This document shows, one piece after another, positions 56,707 through 64,000 of a stretch of DNA of 64,000 nt. Within the stretch, counting starts at the first letter, position 1, and every line of letters begins with the position of its first letter. Position numbers and translations under genes: made by a program. The stretch comes from Halomonas alimentaria. GTDB taxonomy: Bacteria; Pseudomonadota; Gammaproteobacteria; Pseudomonadales; Halomonadaceae. Location of the stretch: the NCBI RefSeq assembly GCF_009902005.1, contig NZ_WUTT01000001.1, forward strand, positions 2,570,227-2,634,226, given 5' to 3'. The notes beneath the pieces were generated by a model. That model did no database searches, was not told the origin of the DNA, and saw only the letters and a program-made list of their open reading frames with translations.

Positions 56707-57571
56707 CGCCCAGCCCGCCCCGTGCCGGCGCCTGACCTTGCCGGCCCCGGCCAAGCTCAACCGCATGCTGCACATCACCGGGCGGCGCGCCGACGGCTAC
56801 CACGAGCTGCAGACGCTGTTCCAGTTTCTCGATCATGGCGATACCCTGCACCTGACCCGGCGCGAGGATGGCGAGATCCGGCTGACGCCGGAGGTTCCCG
56901 GCGTGCCCCATGACCAGAACCTGATCGTGCGTGCGGCACGTCGGCTCCAGGCGGAGAGTGGCTGCCGGGTGGGCGCCGATATTCGCCTGGAGAAGCGCCT
57001 GCCCATGGGTGGCGGCCTGGGCGGTGGCAGCTCGGATGCCGCGACCGTCCTGCTCGGCCTCGACGCCCTCTGGGGACTGGGGCTGTCGCTCGACCGCCTC
57101 GCCGAACTGGGCCTGGCGCTGGGCGCCGATGTGCCGGTCTTCGTGCGCGGCCACGCCGCCTGGGCCGAGGGGATCGGCGAGCGCCTCACGCCGGTGGATC
57201 TCGACACGCCCTGGTTCGTGGTGGTCCACCCTGGTATCGAGGTGGCCACCCCGGCGGTATTCCGGGCCCCCGAATTGACACGCCACACCCCCCCGATTAC
57301 CATGGCGCGCGCCCTGCAGGGGGGAGCGTCCAGCTGGCGCAACGACTGCGAGGCCACGGTCAGGTCACTCTATCCGCCGGTAGCCGCAGCCCTGGACTGG
57401 CTGGCGCGACGAGCCCCGACCATGCTGACCGGCACGGGTGCCTGCATCTTCGCCAGCGTGGCAGACGAGAAGCAGGCCGACCGGCTGCTGGCCGAGATCG
57501 ACGGCCGCTGGCAGGCCTTCAAGGCCCACGGCCTGAATCGCTCTCCGCTGCATGACGCTCTGGATCGCTGA
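56699..57571 (+). CDS. ispE: 4-diphosphocytidyl-2-C-methyl-D-erythritol kinase IspE
   Basis: GHMP kinase of the MEP isoprenoid pathway. The 290-aa product has LPAPAKLNRMLHITGRRADGYHELQT in parts (substrate site), the ATP-binding glycine-rich PMGGGLGGGSSDAATVLLGL and the C-terminal GTGACIFA motif. The start lies inside the end of lolB, so translation is likely coupled. The pseudomonad order lolB-ispE-prs is kept, but the tRNA-Gln found there in Pseudomonas is absent. Confidence 0.96.
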   Translation: MSDAQPAPCRRLTLPAPAKLNRMLHITGRRADGYHELQTLFQFLDHGDTLHLTRREDGEIRLTPEVPGVPHDQNLIVRAARRLQAESGCRVGADIRLEKRLPMGGGLGGGSSDAATVLLGLDALWGLGLSLDRLAELGLALGADVPVFVRGHAAWAEGIGERLTPVDLDTPWFVVVHPGIEVATPAVFRAPELTRHTPPITMARALQGGASSWRNDCEATVRSLYPPVAAALDWLARRAPTMLTGTGACIFASVADEKQADRLLAEIDGRWQAFKAHGLNRSPLHDALDR

Positions 57572-57623
57572 TCACACCCGATCCGCCCCCCGATGACCCA
57601 ACACACTGCATAGGTGGCCGCGC

Positions 57624-58565
57624 GTGTCAAAATTGATGGTTTTCGCCGGGAACGCCAATCCCGAACTCGCCCGCAAGATCGCCGAGAGTCTGGACACCCG
57701 CCAGGGCAACGCCACGGTCGGTCAGTTCAGCGACGGCGAGATCGCGGTAGAGATCAATGAGAACGTACGCGGCAAGGATGTCTTCGTCCTGCAGTCCACC
57801 TGTGCGCCGACCAATGACAACCTGATGGAGCTGATCCTGATGATAGATGCCCTGCGCCGGGCCTCTGCATCGCGGATCACCGCCGTGGTGCCCTACTTCG
57901 GCTATGCCCGTCAGGACCGCCGCGTACGCTCCGCCCGCGTGCCGATCTCGGCCAAGATCGTCGCCGACATGATGGTCAAGGCCGGCGTCGACCGGGTGAT
58001 GACCATGGACCTCCACGCCGACCAGATCCAGGGCTTCTTCGACGTGCCGGTGGACAACGTCTACGGCTCGCCGATCCTGCTCGACGACATCGAGCGCCAG
58101 AACTACGAGAACCTGGTGGTGGTCTCCCCCGACGTGGGCGGCGTGGTGCGCGCCCGTGCCATCGCCAAGCAGCTCAACGCCGACCTCGCCATCATCGACA
58201 AGCGTCGCCCCGCGGCCAACCAGGCCCAGGTGATGCACATCATCGGCGAGATCGAGGGTCGCAACTGCGTGGTGGTGGACGACATGATCGACACCGCCGG
58301 CACCCTGTGCAAGGCCGGCGAAGCGCTCAAGGACCACGGCGCCGAGCGTGTGGTGGCCTACGCCACCCACCCCATCCTCTCGGGCCCGGCGGTCGACAAT
58401 ATCATCGGCTCGGTACTCGACGAGGTGGTGGTCACCGATACCATTCCGCTCTCCGAACCCGCACGTCGCAGCGGCAGGATCCGCCAGCTGAGCGTGGCCG
58501 GGCTGATTGCCGAGGCGATCCGTCGGGTGAGCAACGAGGAATCCGTCAGCGCCATGTTCCACTGA
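57624..58565 (+). CDS. prs: Ribose-phosphate pyrophosphokinase
   Basis: Makes PRPP from ribose 5-phosphate and ATP for nucleotide, histidine and NAD synthesis. 313 aa; GTG start ([19 protein letters not shown]) with AGGTGG upstream. Conserved flexible loop [19 protein letters not shown], the [18 protein letters not shown] segment and the PRPP loop [18 protein letters not shown]. Probably has its own promoter in the 52-base gap or is read from ispE. Confidence 0.97.
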   Translation: MSKLMVFAGNANPELARKIAESLDTRQGNATVGQFSDGEIAVEINENVRGKDVFVLQSTCAPTNDNLMELILMIDALRRASASRITAVVPYFGYARQDRRVRSARVPISAKIVADMMVKAGVDRVMTMDLHADQIQGFFDVPVDNVYGSPILLDDIERQNYENLVVVSPDVGGVVRARAIAKQLNADLAIIDKRRPAANQAQVMHIIGEIEGRNCVVVDDMIDTAGTLCKAGEALKDHGAERVVAYATHPILSGPAVDNIIGSVLDEVVVTDTIPLSEPARRSGRIRQLSVAGLIAEAIRRVSNEESVSAMFH

Positions 58566-58613
58566 GGGCAACCTCGGCAACAGGCGCCGGAAAGCGCCCT
58601 TCGGGGCATCCGG

Positions 58614-58648
58614 AAGCGTCAGGGCTCTGGTCGCGGTCCCTGACGCTT
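58614..58648 (+). terminator. Hairpin between prs and rplY
   Basis: AAGCGTCAGGG (58614-58624) and CCCTGACGCTT (58638-58648) form a perfect 11-bp stem around a 13-base loop, 48 bases after prs. The tail (TCCTACTTC) is not a T-run. It may end prs transcription or act as a leader structure 26 bases upstream of rplY. Confidence 0.55.
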
Positions 58649-58674
58649 TCCTACTTCAAGCAAGAGGCAATTCC

Positions 58675-59322
58675 ATGTCCGATTTTACTCTCAACGCCAG
58701 TGTTCGTAACGACCTGGGGAAAGGTGCGAGCCGCCGCCTGCGTCGTGCGAACGAGCAGGTTCCCGCCATCATCTACGGTGGTGAGAAGGAGCCCCAGCCG
58801 ATCGCCGTCGAGAAGTCCGCCTTCTACAAGGCGATCGAGGAAGAGTCCTTCTTCTCCTCCATCCTCAACCTGGTGGTCGACGGCAAGAGCGAGCAGGTAG
58901 TGGTTCGTGACCTGCAGCGTCACCCCTTCAAGCAGCTGGTCACCCACGCTGACTTCCTGCGTGTGGATGCTACCCACGAGATCACCCTGAACGTGCCGCT
59001 GCACGTGGTGGGCGAGGACAAGTGCAAGGGCATCAAGGACCAGGACGGCGAGCTGCACGTGCTGGCCAACGAAGTCCAGGTGAGCTGCCTGCCCAAGGAC
59101 CTGCCCGACTACCTGGAAGTCGACATCTCCGAGGTCGAGCTGGGCACCACCCTGCACCTCTCCGACCTGAGCCTGCCGGCCGGTGTCACCCTGGTCGACC
59201 TGACCCATGGTGAAGACCACGACAACGCCGTGCTCAGCATCTCCAAGCCGAAGGTGCGCGCCGAGGAAGACGAAGGCGAAGCCGCCGAGGACGAGGAAGA
59301 GGGCGAGAAGGGCGAGGAGTGA
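58675..59322 (+). CDS. rplY: 50S ribosomal protein L25, CTC form
   Basis: 215-aa 5S rRNA-binding protein: an L25 domain at the N-terminus ([21 protein letters not shown], then [15 protein letters not shown]) plus the TL5/CTC C-terminal domain (from about 95) that E. coli L25 lacks. It ends in a very acidic tail ([19 protein letters not shown]) typical of halophile or CTC proteins. Located between prs and pth as in pseudomonads. Confidence 0.95.
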   Translation: MSDFTLNASVRNDLGKGASRRLRRANEQVPAIIYGGEKEPQPIAVEKSAFYKAIEEESFFSSILNLVVDGKSEQVVVRDLQRHPFKQLVTHADFLRVDATHEITLNVPLHVVGEDKCKGIKDQDGELHVLANEVQVSCLPKDLPDYLEVDISEVELGTTLHLSDLSLPAGVTLVDLTHGEDHDNAVLSISKPKVRAEEDEGEAAEDEEEGEKGEE

Positions 59323-59369
59323 TCCTCACCCGCTCAGGGGCCGCGCCAGGCGCGGCCCTCCTGCTGATG

Positions 59370-59398
59370 ATCAAGCGCCCCGGCGCTTGATTTTTTTT
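59370..59398 (+). terminator. Intrinsic terminator after rplY
   Basis: ATCAAGCGCC-CC-GGCGCTTGAT followed by a run of T to 59398: a textbook terminator. Its T-run ends directly at GGAGG, the ribosome-binding site of pth, so pth lies immediately beyond. A second hairpin, GGCCGCGCC/GGCGCGGCC, lies just upstream near 59339-59357. Confidence 0.9.
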
Positions 59399-59409
59399 GG
59401 AGGTGAAAC

Positions 59410-59994
59410 ATGAGTCAGGTCAGAGCGATCATCGGCCTGGGCAACCCCGGTGCCGACTACGAAGCCACCCGTCATAACGCCGGGGCCTGGCTGGTGGAGG
59501 CGGTGGCACGCCGCGCCGGCGGCGAACTGCGGGCGGACCGCAAGTTCCTGGGCCTGCATGCCAGGGTCCAGTTCGAGGGGCGTGACCTCCACCTGCTCAA
59601 CCCCACCACCTTCATGAACCGCAGCGGCGGTGCGGTGGCAGCACTCTGCCAGTTCTTCAAGCTGGCACCGGATGAGCTGCTGGTGGCCCACGACGAGCTG
59701 GACCTGCCCCCGGGCAGTGCGCGCTACAAGACCGGCGGCGGCCACGGCGGCCACAACGGCCTGCGCGACATCATCAGCGCCCTGGGCAACGAACGCGGCT
59801 TCCATCGCCTGCGCCTCGGCATCGGTCACCCCGGGGACTCGCGCCAGGTGACGAACTATGTGCTCGGGCGCCCCGGCAAGGCCGAGCATATCGCCATCGA
59901 GGCTGCCATCGACGAGTGCCTGGCCACCCTGCCCGACGCCCTCGACGGTCAGTGGGCCAAGGCCATGAACCGGCTGCACAGCTTCTCTGCCTGA
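59410..59994 (+). CDS. pth: Peptidyl-tRNA hydrolase
   Basis: 194-aa enzyme recycling peptidyl-tRNA released from stalled ribosomes. It starts [25 protein letters not shown] in parts with the catalytic His in TRHNAG, then [36 protein letters not shown] and the C-terminal lid. GGAGG is 8 bases before the ATG and abuts the rplY terminator T-run. Confidence 0.97.
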   Translation: MSQVRAIIGLGNPGADYEATRHNAGAWLVEAVARRAGGELRADRKFLGLHARVQFEGRDLHLLNPTTFMNRSGGAVAALCQFFKLAPDELLVAHDELDLPPGSARYKTGGGHGGHNGLRDIISALGNERGFHRLRLGIGHPGDSRQVTNYVLGRPGKAEHIAIEAAIDECLATLPDALDGQWAKAMNRLHSFSA

Positions 59995-60104
59995 GGCGGA
60001 AGAGCCAGCCGCGAAGCGGCGCTATTCCAGCTTATAGCTTGCCCTCCAGTCGGGTAGAATGGTCGCCACTTTCCACTCGCGAACACGCTTTCCAGGACAC
60101 TCCC

Positions 60105-61196
60105 ATGGGTTTCAACTGCGGTATCGTCGGCCTGCCCAATGTCGGCAAGTCGACCCTCTTCAACGCCCTGACCAAGTCCGGCATCGACGCCGAGAACTTC
60201 CCCTTCTGCACCATCGAGCCCAACGTCGGCATCGTGCCGATGCCCGATCCGCGTCTCGACAAGCTGGCGGAGATCGTCAAGCCCCAGAAGGTGCTTCCCA
60301 CCACCATGGAATTCGTGGATATCGCCGGCCTGGTCGCCGGTGCCTCCAAGGGCGAGGGACTCGGCAACAAGTTCCTGGCCAATATCCGCGAGACCCAGGC
60401 CATCGCCCATGTGGTGCGCTGCTTCGACAACGACAACGTGATCCACGTCGCCAACCAGGTCGATCCGCGGGCGGATATCGAGATCATCAACATGGAACTC
60501 GCACTGGCCGACCTCGACACCGTGGAACGCGCCATCCAGCGCCTGGTGCGCGTGGCCAAGGGCGGCGACAAGGAGGCCATCGCCACCAAGGCGATCCTCG
60601 AGCGCATCCAGCCCCATCTCGCCGAGGGCCTGCCGCTGCGCAGCTTCGGCCTGAACGACGACGAAAAGCACCAGCTCAAGGGGTTCGGCTTCCTGACGCT
60701 GAAGCCCACCATGTACATCGCCAACGTCAACGAGGATGGCTTCGAGGAGAACCCCTATCTCGACGTGGTCAACGAGATCGCCGCCGAGGAAGGCGCCGTG
60801 GTGGTGCCGGTATGCAACCAGCTCGAGGCCGAGATCGCCGAGCTCGACGACGAGGAGCGTGCCATGTTCCTCGACGAGATGGGCATGCAGGAGCCGGGGC
60901 TCGACCGCGTGATCCGCGCCGGCTACGCCCTGCTCGGCCTGCAGACCTACTTCACCGCGGGGGTGAAGGAGGTGCGCGCCTGGACCGTGAAGGTGGGTGC
61001 CACCGCCCCCGAGGCCGCCGGGGTGATCCACACCGACTTCCAGAAGGGCTTCATCCGCGCCGAGGTCATCGCCTACGACGACTTCGTCACGCTGGGTGGC
61101 GAGCAGGGTGCCAAGGACGCCGGCAAGTGGCGACTGGAGGGCAAGGAGTACATCGTCCAGGACGGCGATGTGATCCACTTCCGCTTCAACGTCTGA
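60105..61196 (+). CDS. ychF: Redox-regulated ATPase YchF (Obg-related)
   Basis: 363-aa translation-associated P-loop NTPase of the Obg family. G1 [14 protein letters not shown] at the N-terminus, G3 [20 protein letters not shown], and the G4 position reads NVNE ([11 protein letters not shown]) in place of NKxD, which explains the ATP preference of YchF. C-terminal TGS domain with [17 protein letters not shown] chose the ATG at 60105 with AGGA upstream. Follows pth by 110 bases, with a possible -10 TAGAAT near 60054-60059. Confidence 0.97.
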   Translation: MGFNCGIVGLPNVGKSTLFNALTKSGIDAENFPFCTIEPNVGIVPMPDPRLDKLAEIVKPQKVLPTTMEFVDIAGLVAGASKGEGLGNKFLANIRETQAIAHVVRCFDNDNVIHVANQVDPRADIEIINMELALADLDTVERAIQRLVRVAKGGDKEAIATKAILERIQPHLAEGLPLRSFGLNDDEKHQLKGFGFLTLKPTMYIANVNEDGFEENPYLDVVNEIAAEEGAVVVPVCNQLEAEIAELDDEERAMFLDEMGMQEPGLDRVIRAGYALLGLQTYFTAGVKEVRAWTVKVGATAPEAAGVIHTDFQKGFIRAEVIAYDDFVTLGGEQGAKDAGKWRLEGKEYIVQDGDVIHFRFNV

Positions 61197-61225
61197 CCCC
61201 CTCCTCGACTCCCCCCGAGACTCGC

Positions 61226-61248
61226 GCCCCCGGCACTCTACCGGGGGC
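61226..61248 (+). terminator. Hairpin after ychF
   Basis: GCCCCCGG-CACTCTA-CCGGGGGC, a perfect 8-bp GC-rich stem 30 bases after the ychF stop; no T-run. Plausible weak terminator or 3' stabiliser. Confidence 0.5.
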
Positions 61249-61351
61249 AACTGCGTTGAGGCGTCGTGACCGCTACCGCGGCAAGGACTCCCCCGCCATG
61301 CCCGGTGCGTGCCACAATAGGAGCATTGCCCCGACGACAAGGAGAGCCGCC

Positions 61352-61753
61352 ATGCCCTGGAAGATCGACAAGCCCGACGCCGAATGGCGCGAGCAGCTGA
61401 CCCCCGAGCAGTACCGCGTCACCCGCGAGAAGGGCACCGAGCCGCCCTTCAGCGGCGACTGCCGGGTCACCGACGAGCACGGCATCTACCACTGCGTCTG
61501 CTGCAACGCCCCGCTGTTCGAGAACGAGCACAAGTTCGAGGCCGGTTGTGGCTGGCCGAGCTTCGACCGGCCCATGACCCCCTCCTGTGTCGCAGAGCAT
61601 CTCGACACCTCCCACGGCATGCGCCGCACCGAGGTGACCTGCGCGCGCTGCAATGCGCACCTCGGCCACGTCTTCCCCGACGGCCCCGCCGACACCACCG
61701 GCCTGCGCTACTGCATCAACTCCGTGGCGCTGGACTTCCACGCCGGCGAATAG
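61352..61753 (+). CDS. msrB: Peptide-methionine (R)-S-oxide reductase MsrB
   Basis: 133-aa repair enzyme reducing methionine-R-sulfoxide in proteins. Zinc Cys pairs are in [10 protein letters not shown] and [12 protein letters not shown]; the catalytic Cys is in [21 protein letters not shown] is the family motif. No MsrA fusion or signal peptide, so cytoplasmic. AAGGAG precedes the ATG. Probably an independent unit between ychF and the GTPase. Confidence 0.96.
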   Translation: MPWKIDKPDAEWREQLTPEQYRVTREKGTEPPFSGDCRVTDEHGIYHCVCCNAPLFENEHKFEAGCGWPSFDRPMTPSCVAEHLDTSHGMRRTEVTCARCNAHLGHVFPDGPADTTGLRYCINSVALDFHAGE

Positions 61754-61824
61754 ACATCCCATCCTGCCGCGGCCGCGCATCTGCTAAGATGGGCGGCCGA
61801 TTCTTTTGAAGGCAGGAGAGGTCC

Positions 61825-62790
61825 ATGCTCGGCTGGTACCCGGGACACATGAACAAGGCGCGGCGCCAGATTACCGAGGCGCTGCCGGAGATCGACGTGG
61901 TGATCGAGGTGCTCGACGCCCGCCTGCCCTACTCCAGCGCCAACCCCATGCTCGCCGAGCTCACCCGCCACAAGCCGGTGCTCAAGATCCTCTCCCGGGC
62001 CGACCTGGCCGACCCGGAGCGCACCCGTGAGTGGGTGGCCTATTTCGACGCCCAGCCCGACATGCGCGCGCTCGCCGTGACCACCACCAACGCCCGGGAG
62101 CTCAAGCGCATCCCCAAGCTCTGCCACGAGCTCGCCGGGGCGGTCCGCGCCGACCGCGACGTGCGGGTGATGGTGATGGGCATACCCAATGTCGGCAAGT
62201 CGACCCTGATCAACGGCCTGGCCGGCAAGAGCATCGCCAAGACCGGCAACGAGCCCGCGGTGACCAAGCGCCAGCAGAAGGTGCGCATCGGCGGGCGCGT
62301 GGCGCTGATCGACACCCCCGGGGTGCTGTGGCCCAAGATCGAGGACCAGGCCAGCGCCTACCGGCTGGCGGCCAGCGGAGCCATCCGCGACACCGCCATC
62401 GACTACGTGGACGTGGCGGTGGTCGCCGCCGCCGAGCTGGCCCGCCGCTACCCCGAGGCCCTCAAGGCCCGCTACAAGCTCAAGGCGCTGCCCGGCTACC
62501 AGGCCAACCCGGAAGCCGCACGGGTCGAAGCCGACGGCCCGCTGCGCGTGGACCTGCTGGCCGTGGCCGGTTTCGACGGCCACGCGATACTGGCCGATAT
62601 CGCCGGCCGGCGTGGCGGCCTGCGCCCCGGCGGCGAGGTGGACCTGCATCGCGGTGCCGAGGTGCTGCTGCATGAGCTGCGCGACGGCAAGCTCGGCCGC
62701 CTGACCCTGGAGACCCCGGCAGACATTCCCCCGGAGCCGGTCATCGAGCCGGATGGCGCCGATGACGCCGAGCCCCCGCACGACGCATAA
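61825..62790 (+). CDS. ylqF: Circularly permuted ribosome-biogenesis GTPase, YlqF/RbgA type
   Basis: 321-aa GTPase with permuted motif order: G4-like LSRAD near residue 57, G5-like region, then G1 [17 protein letters not shown]2 (T in AVTKRQQ) and G3 LIDTPGVLWPK. It starts MLGWYPGHMNKARRQI, the YlqF signature. Bacillus RbgA acts in 50S assembly; the gammaproteobacterial homologues are less studied. The G4 residues are S-R-A-D where NKxD is usual. AGGAGAGG precedes the ATG. Confidence 0.9.
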   Translation: MLGWYPGHMNKARRQITEALPEIDVVIEVLDARLPYSSANPMLAELTRHKPVLKILSRADLADPERTREWVAYFDAQPDMRALAVTTTNARELKRIPKLCHELAGAVRADRDVRVMVMGIPNVGKSTLINGLAGKSIAKTGNEPAVTKRQQKVRIGGRVALIDTPGVLWPKIEDQASAYRLAASGAIRDTAIDYVDVAVVAAAELARRYPEALKARYKLKALPGYQANPEAARVEADGPLRVDLLAVAGFDGHAILADIAGRRGGLRPGGEVDLHRGAEVLLHELRDGKLGRLTLETPADIPPEPVIEPDGADDAEPPHDA

Positions 62791-62825
62791 TCCTATCGCC
62801 CTCGCCGACCTGGACACCGAACGAC

Positions 62826-64000
62826 ATGGATACCACCCCGATCCGCAAATCGCACAAGCTGCACAACGTCTGTTACGACATCCGCGGCCCGGTGCTCGAC
62901 CACGCCAAGCGCCTGGAGGAGGAAGGCCAGCGCATCCTCAAGCTCAACATCGGCAACCCCGCCCCGTTCGGCTTCGAGGCCCCCGAGGAGATCCTCCAGG
63001 ATGTGATGCGCAACCTGCCCACCGCCCAGGGCTACTGCGACTCCAAGGGCCTCTACTCGGCGCGCAAGGCGATCATGCAGGAGTGCCAGCGCCGCGAGAT
63101 CCCGGGCGTCGGCATCGAGGACATCTACATCGGCAACGGTGTCTCCGAGCTGATCGTGATGGCGCTGCAGGCGCTGCTCAACGACGGTGACGAGGTGCTG
63201 ATCCCGGCCCCCGACTACCCGCTGTGGACCGCCGCGGCCAACCTCGCCGGTGGCCATGCCGTCCACTACCGCTGCGACGAACAGGCCGACTGGGCGCCGG
63301 ACCTGGACGACATCCGCTCCAAGATCACCGCCCACACCCGGGCGATCGTGATCATCAACCCCAACAACCCCACCGGCGCCGTCTACCCCCCGGAAGTGCT
63401 GCGCGAGCTGCTCGAGATCGCCCGCCAGCACGACCTGGTGGTGTTCTCCGACGAGATCTACGACAAGATCCTCTACGACGACGTGGCGCACGTCTCCACC
63501 GGGGCACTTGCCGGCGAGGACCAGCTGGTGGTGACCATGAACGGGCTCTCCAAGAGCTACCGCTGCGCCGGCTTCCGCTCCGGCTGGATGATCCTCTCCG
63601 GCAATATCGCCAAGCAGCGCGCCGCCGACTTCATCCAGGGGCTGACCATGCTCGCCTCGATGCGCCTGTGTGCCAACGTGCCGGCGCAACATGCGATCCA
63701 GACCGCCCTCGGCGGCTACCAGTCGATCAACGACCTGATCCTGCCGGGCGGGCGCCTGCTGGCCCAGCGCGATATCACCCATGAGAAGCTCAACGCCATC
63801 CCCGGCGTCTCCTGCGTGAAGCCCAAGGGCGCGCTCTACGCCTTCCCGCGCCTGGACCCCAAGGTCTTCAATATCCAGGACGACCAGCAGATGGTGCTCG
63901 ACCTGCTGCTTCAGGAGAAGATCCTGCTGGTGCAGGGTACCGCCTTCAACTGGCCGGAGCCGGACCATGTGCGCATCGTCACCCTGCCCTGGGCCGACCA
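62826..64000 (+). CDS. alaA: Alanine/aspartate-type aminotransferase AlaA (partial, C-terminus off the right edge)
   Basis: Class I PLP aminotransferase; 391 complete codons are present and the frame runs off the window. E. coli AlaA has 405 residues, so only a short tail is missing. Motifs: LNIGNPAPFGFEAPEEI, NGVSELIVMALQALLN, INPNNPTGAVYP, SDEIYDKILYD and the PLP-lysine region MNGLSKSYRCAGFRSGWM. It makes alanine from pyruvate and glutamate in E. coli. Start at MDTTPIRKSHKLHNVCYDI, 35 bases after the GTPase. Confidence 0.93.
   Translation, partial: MDTTPIRKSHKLHNVCYDIRGPVLDHAKRLEEEGQRILKLNIGNPAPFGFEAPEEILQDVMRNLPTAQGYCDSKGLYSARKAIMQECQRREIPGVGIEDIYIGNGVSELIVMALQALLNDGDEVLIPAPDYPLWTAAANLAGGHAVHYRCDEQADWAPDLDDIRSKITAHTRAIVIINPNNPTGAVYPPEVLRELLEIARQHDLVVFSDEIYDKILYDDVAHVSTGALAGEDQLVVTMNGLSKSYRCAGFRSGWMILSGNIAKQRAADFIQGLTMLASMRLCANVPAQHAIQTALGGYQSINDLILPGGRLLAQRDITHEKLNAIPGVSCVKPKGALYAFPRLDPKVFNIQDDQQMVLDLLLQEKILLVQGTAFNWPEPDHVRIVTLPWAD

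Noticed and set aside
57572..57623. Possible tRNA-Gln between ispE and prs as in Pseudomonas
   Set aside because: The gap is only 52 bases, too short for a tRNA, and no cloverleaf can be drawn.
60105..61196. Defective GTPase because YchF lacks NKxD
   Set aside because: NxxE at this position is normal for YchF and accounts for its ATP preference.

Overview
The window is a high-GC (roughly two-thirds G+C by eye), gene-dense chromosomal segment of a gammaproteobacterium. Gene order and protein sequence point to the Halomonadaceae (Halomonas or a close relative), with many blocks shared with Pseudomonas. There are no rRNA or tRNA genes, no CRISPR array, no transposase and no phage gene. Most of the window is core chromosome. 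The one accessory-looking part is a polyamine catabolism and transport region at about 30.4-49.1 kb.

Layout. (1) 1-6587, minus strand: mlaF-mlaE-mlaD-mlaC-mlaB (phospholipid transport), ibaG, murA, hisG and hisD (hisD runs off the left edge). (2) 6707-14857, plus strand: yrbG, kdsD, kdsC, lptC, lptA, lptB (Kdo synthesis and LPS export), then rpoN, hpf, ptsN, rapZ, npr (sigma-54 and nitrogen-PTS cluster). (3) 14854-26914: pmbA (minus) and yjgA (plus) are divergent, followed by the minus-strand run mreB-mreC-mreD-maf-rng-yhdP-tldD (cell shape, RNase G, envelope, TldD/E protease). (4) 27087-30330: gatC-gatA-gatB. (5) 30370-49053: a PuuR-type regulator, a DUF6435 small protein, the puuD-aminotransferase-puuC operon, puuA, a glycine-zipper protein, a decayed GlxA-type regulator, fhs, puuB1, and a seven-gene operon puuB2-potG-potH-potI-binding protein-puuA2-binding protein. 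(6) 49307-54143, minus: hemA-prfA-prmC, an interposed lrp, and moeB. (7) 54308-64000, plus: TPR lipoprotein, lolB, ispE, prs, rplY, pth, ychF, msrB, a YlqF-type GTPase and an AlaA-type aminotransferase cut by the right edge.

How the genes work together. The polyamine region encodes a full gamma-glutamylation route: uptake by PotFGHI, PuuA, PuuB, PuuC, PuuD. It adds a transaminase bypass and duplicates PuuA, PuuB and the binding protein. Blocks 1-2 build and maintain the outer membrane. Block 2 ends in the rpoN/PTS-Ntr regulatory set. Block 3 couples cell shape to RNA turnover.

Notable signals: a near-consensus sigma-54 promoter in front of rpoN itself; a decayed duplicate of the rpoN 3' end just downstream of rpoN; an mreC reading frame whose full-length product has no ATG/GTG/TTG start and probably begins at ATC behind a good ribosome-binding site; two copies of an intergenic palindromic repeat whose paired arms co-vary between copies; a shared TATTCAA-type motif in front of four polyamine transcription units; and a regulator remnant next to fhs. 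I found no clearly new multi-gene system. The best leads are regulatory or structural.
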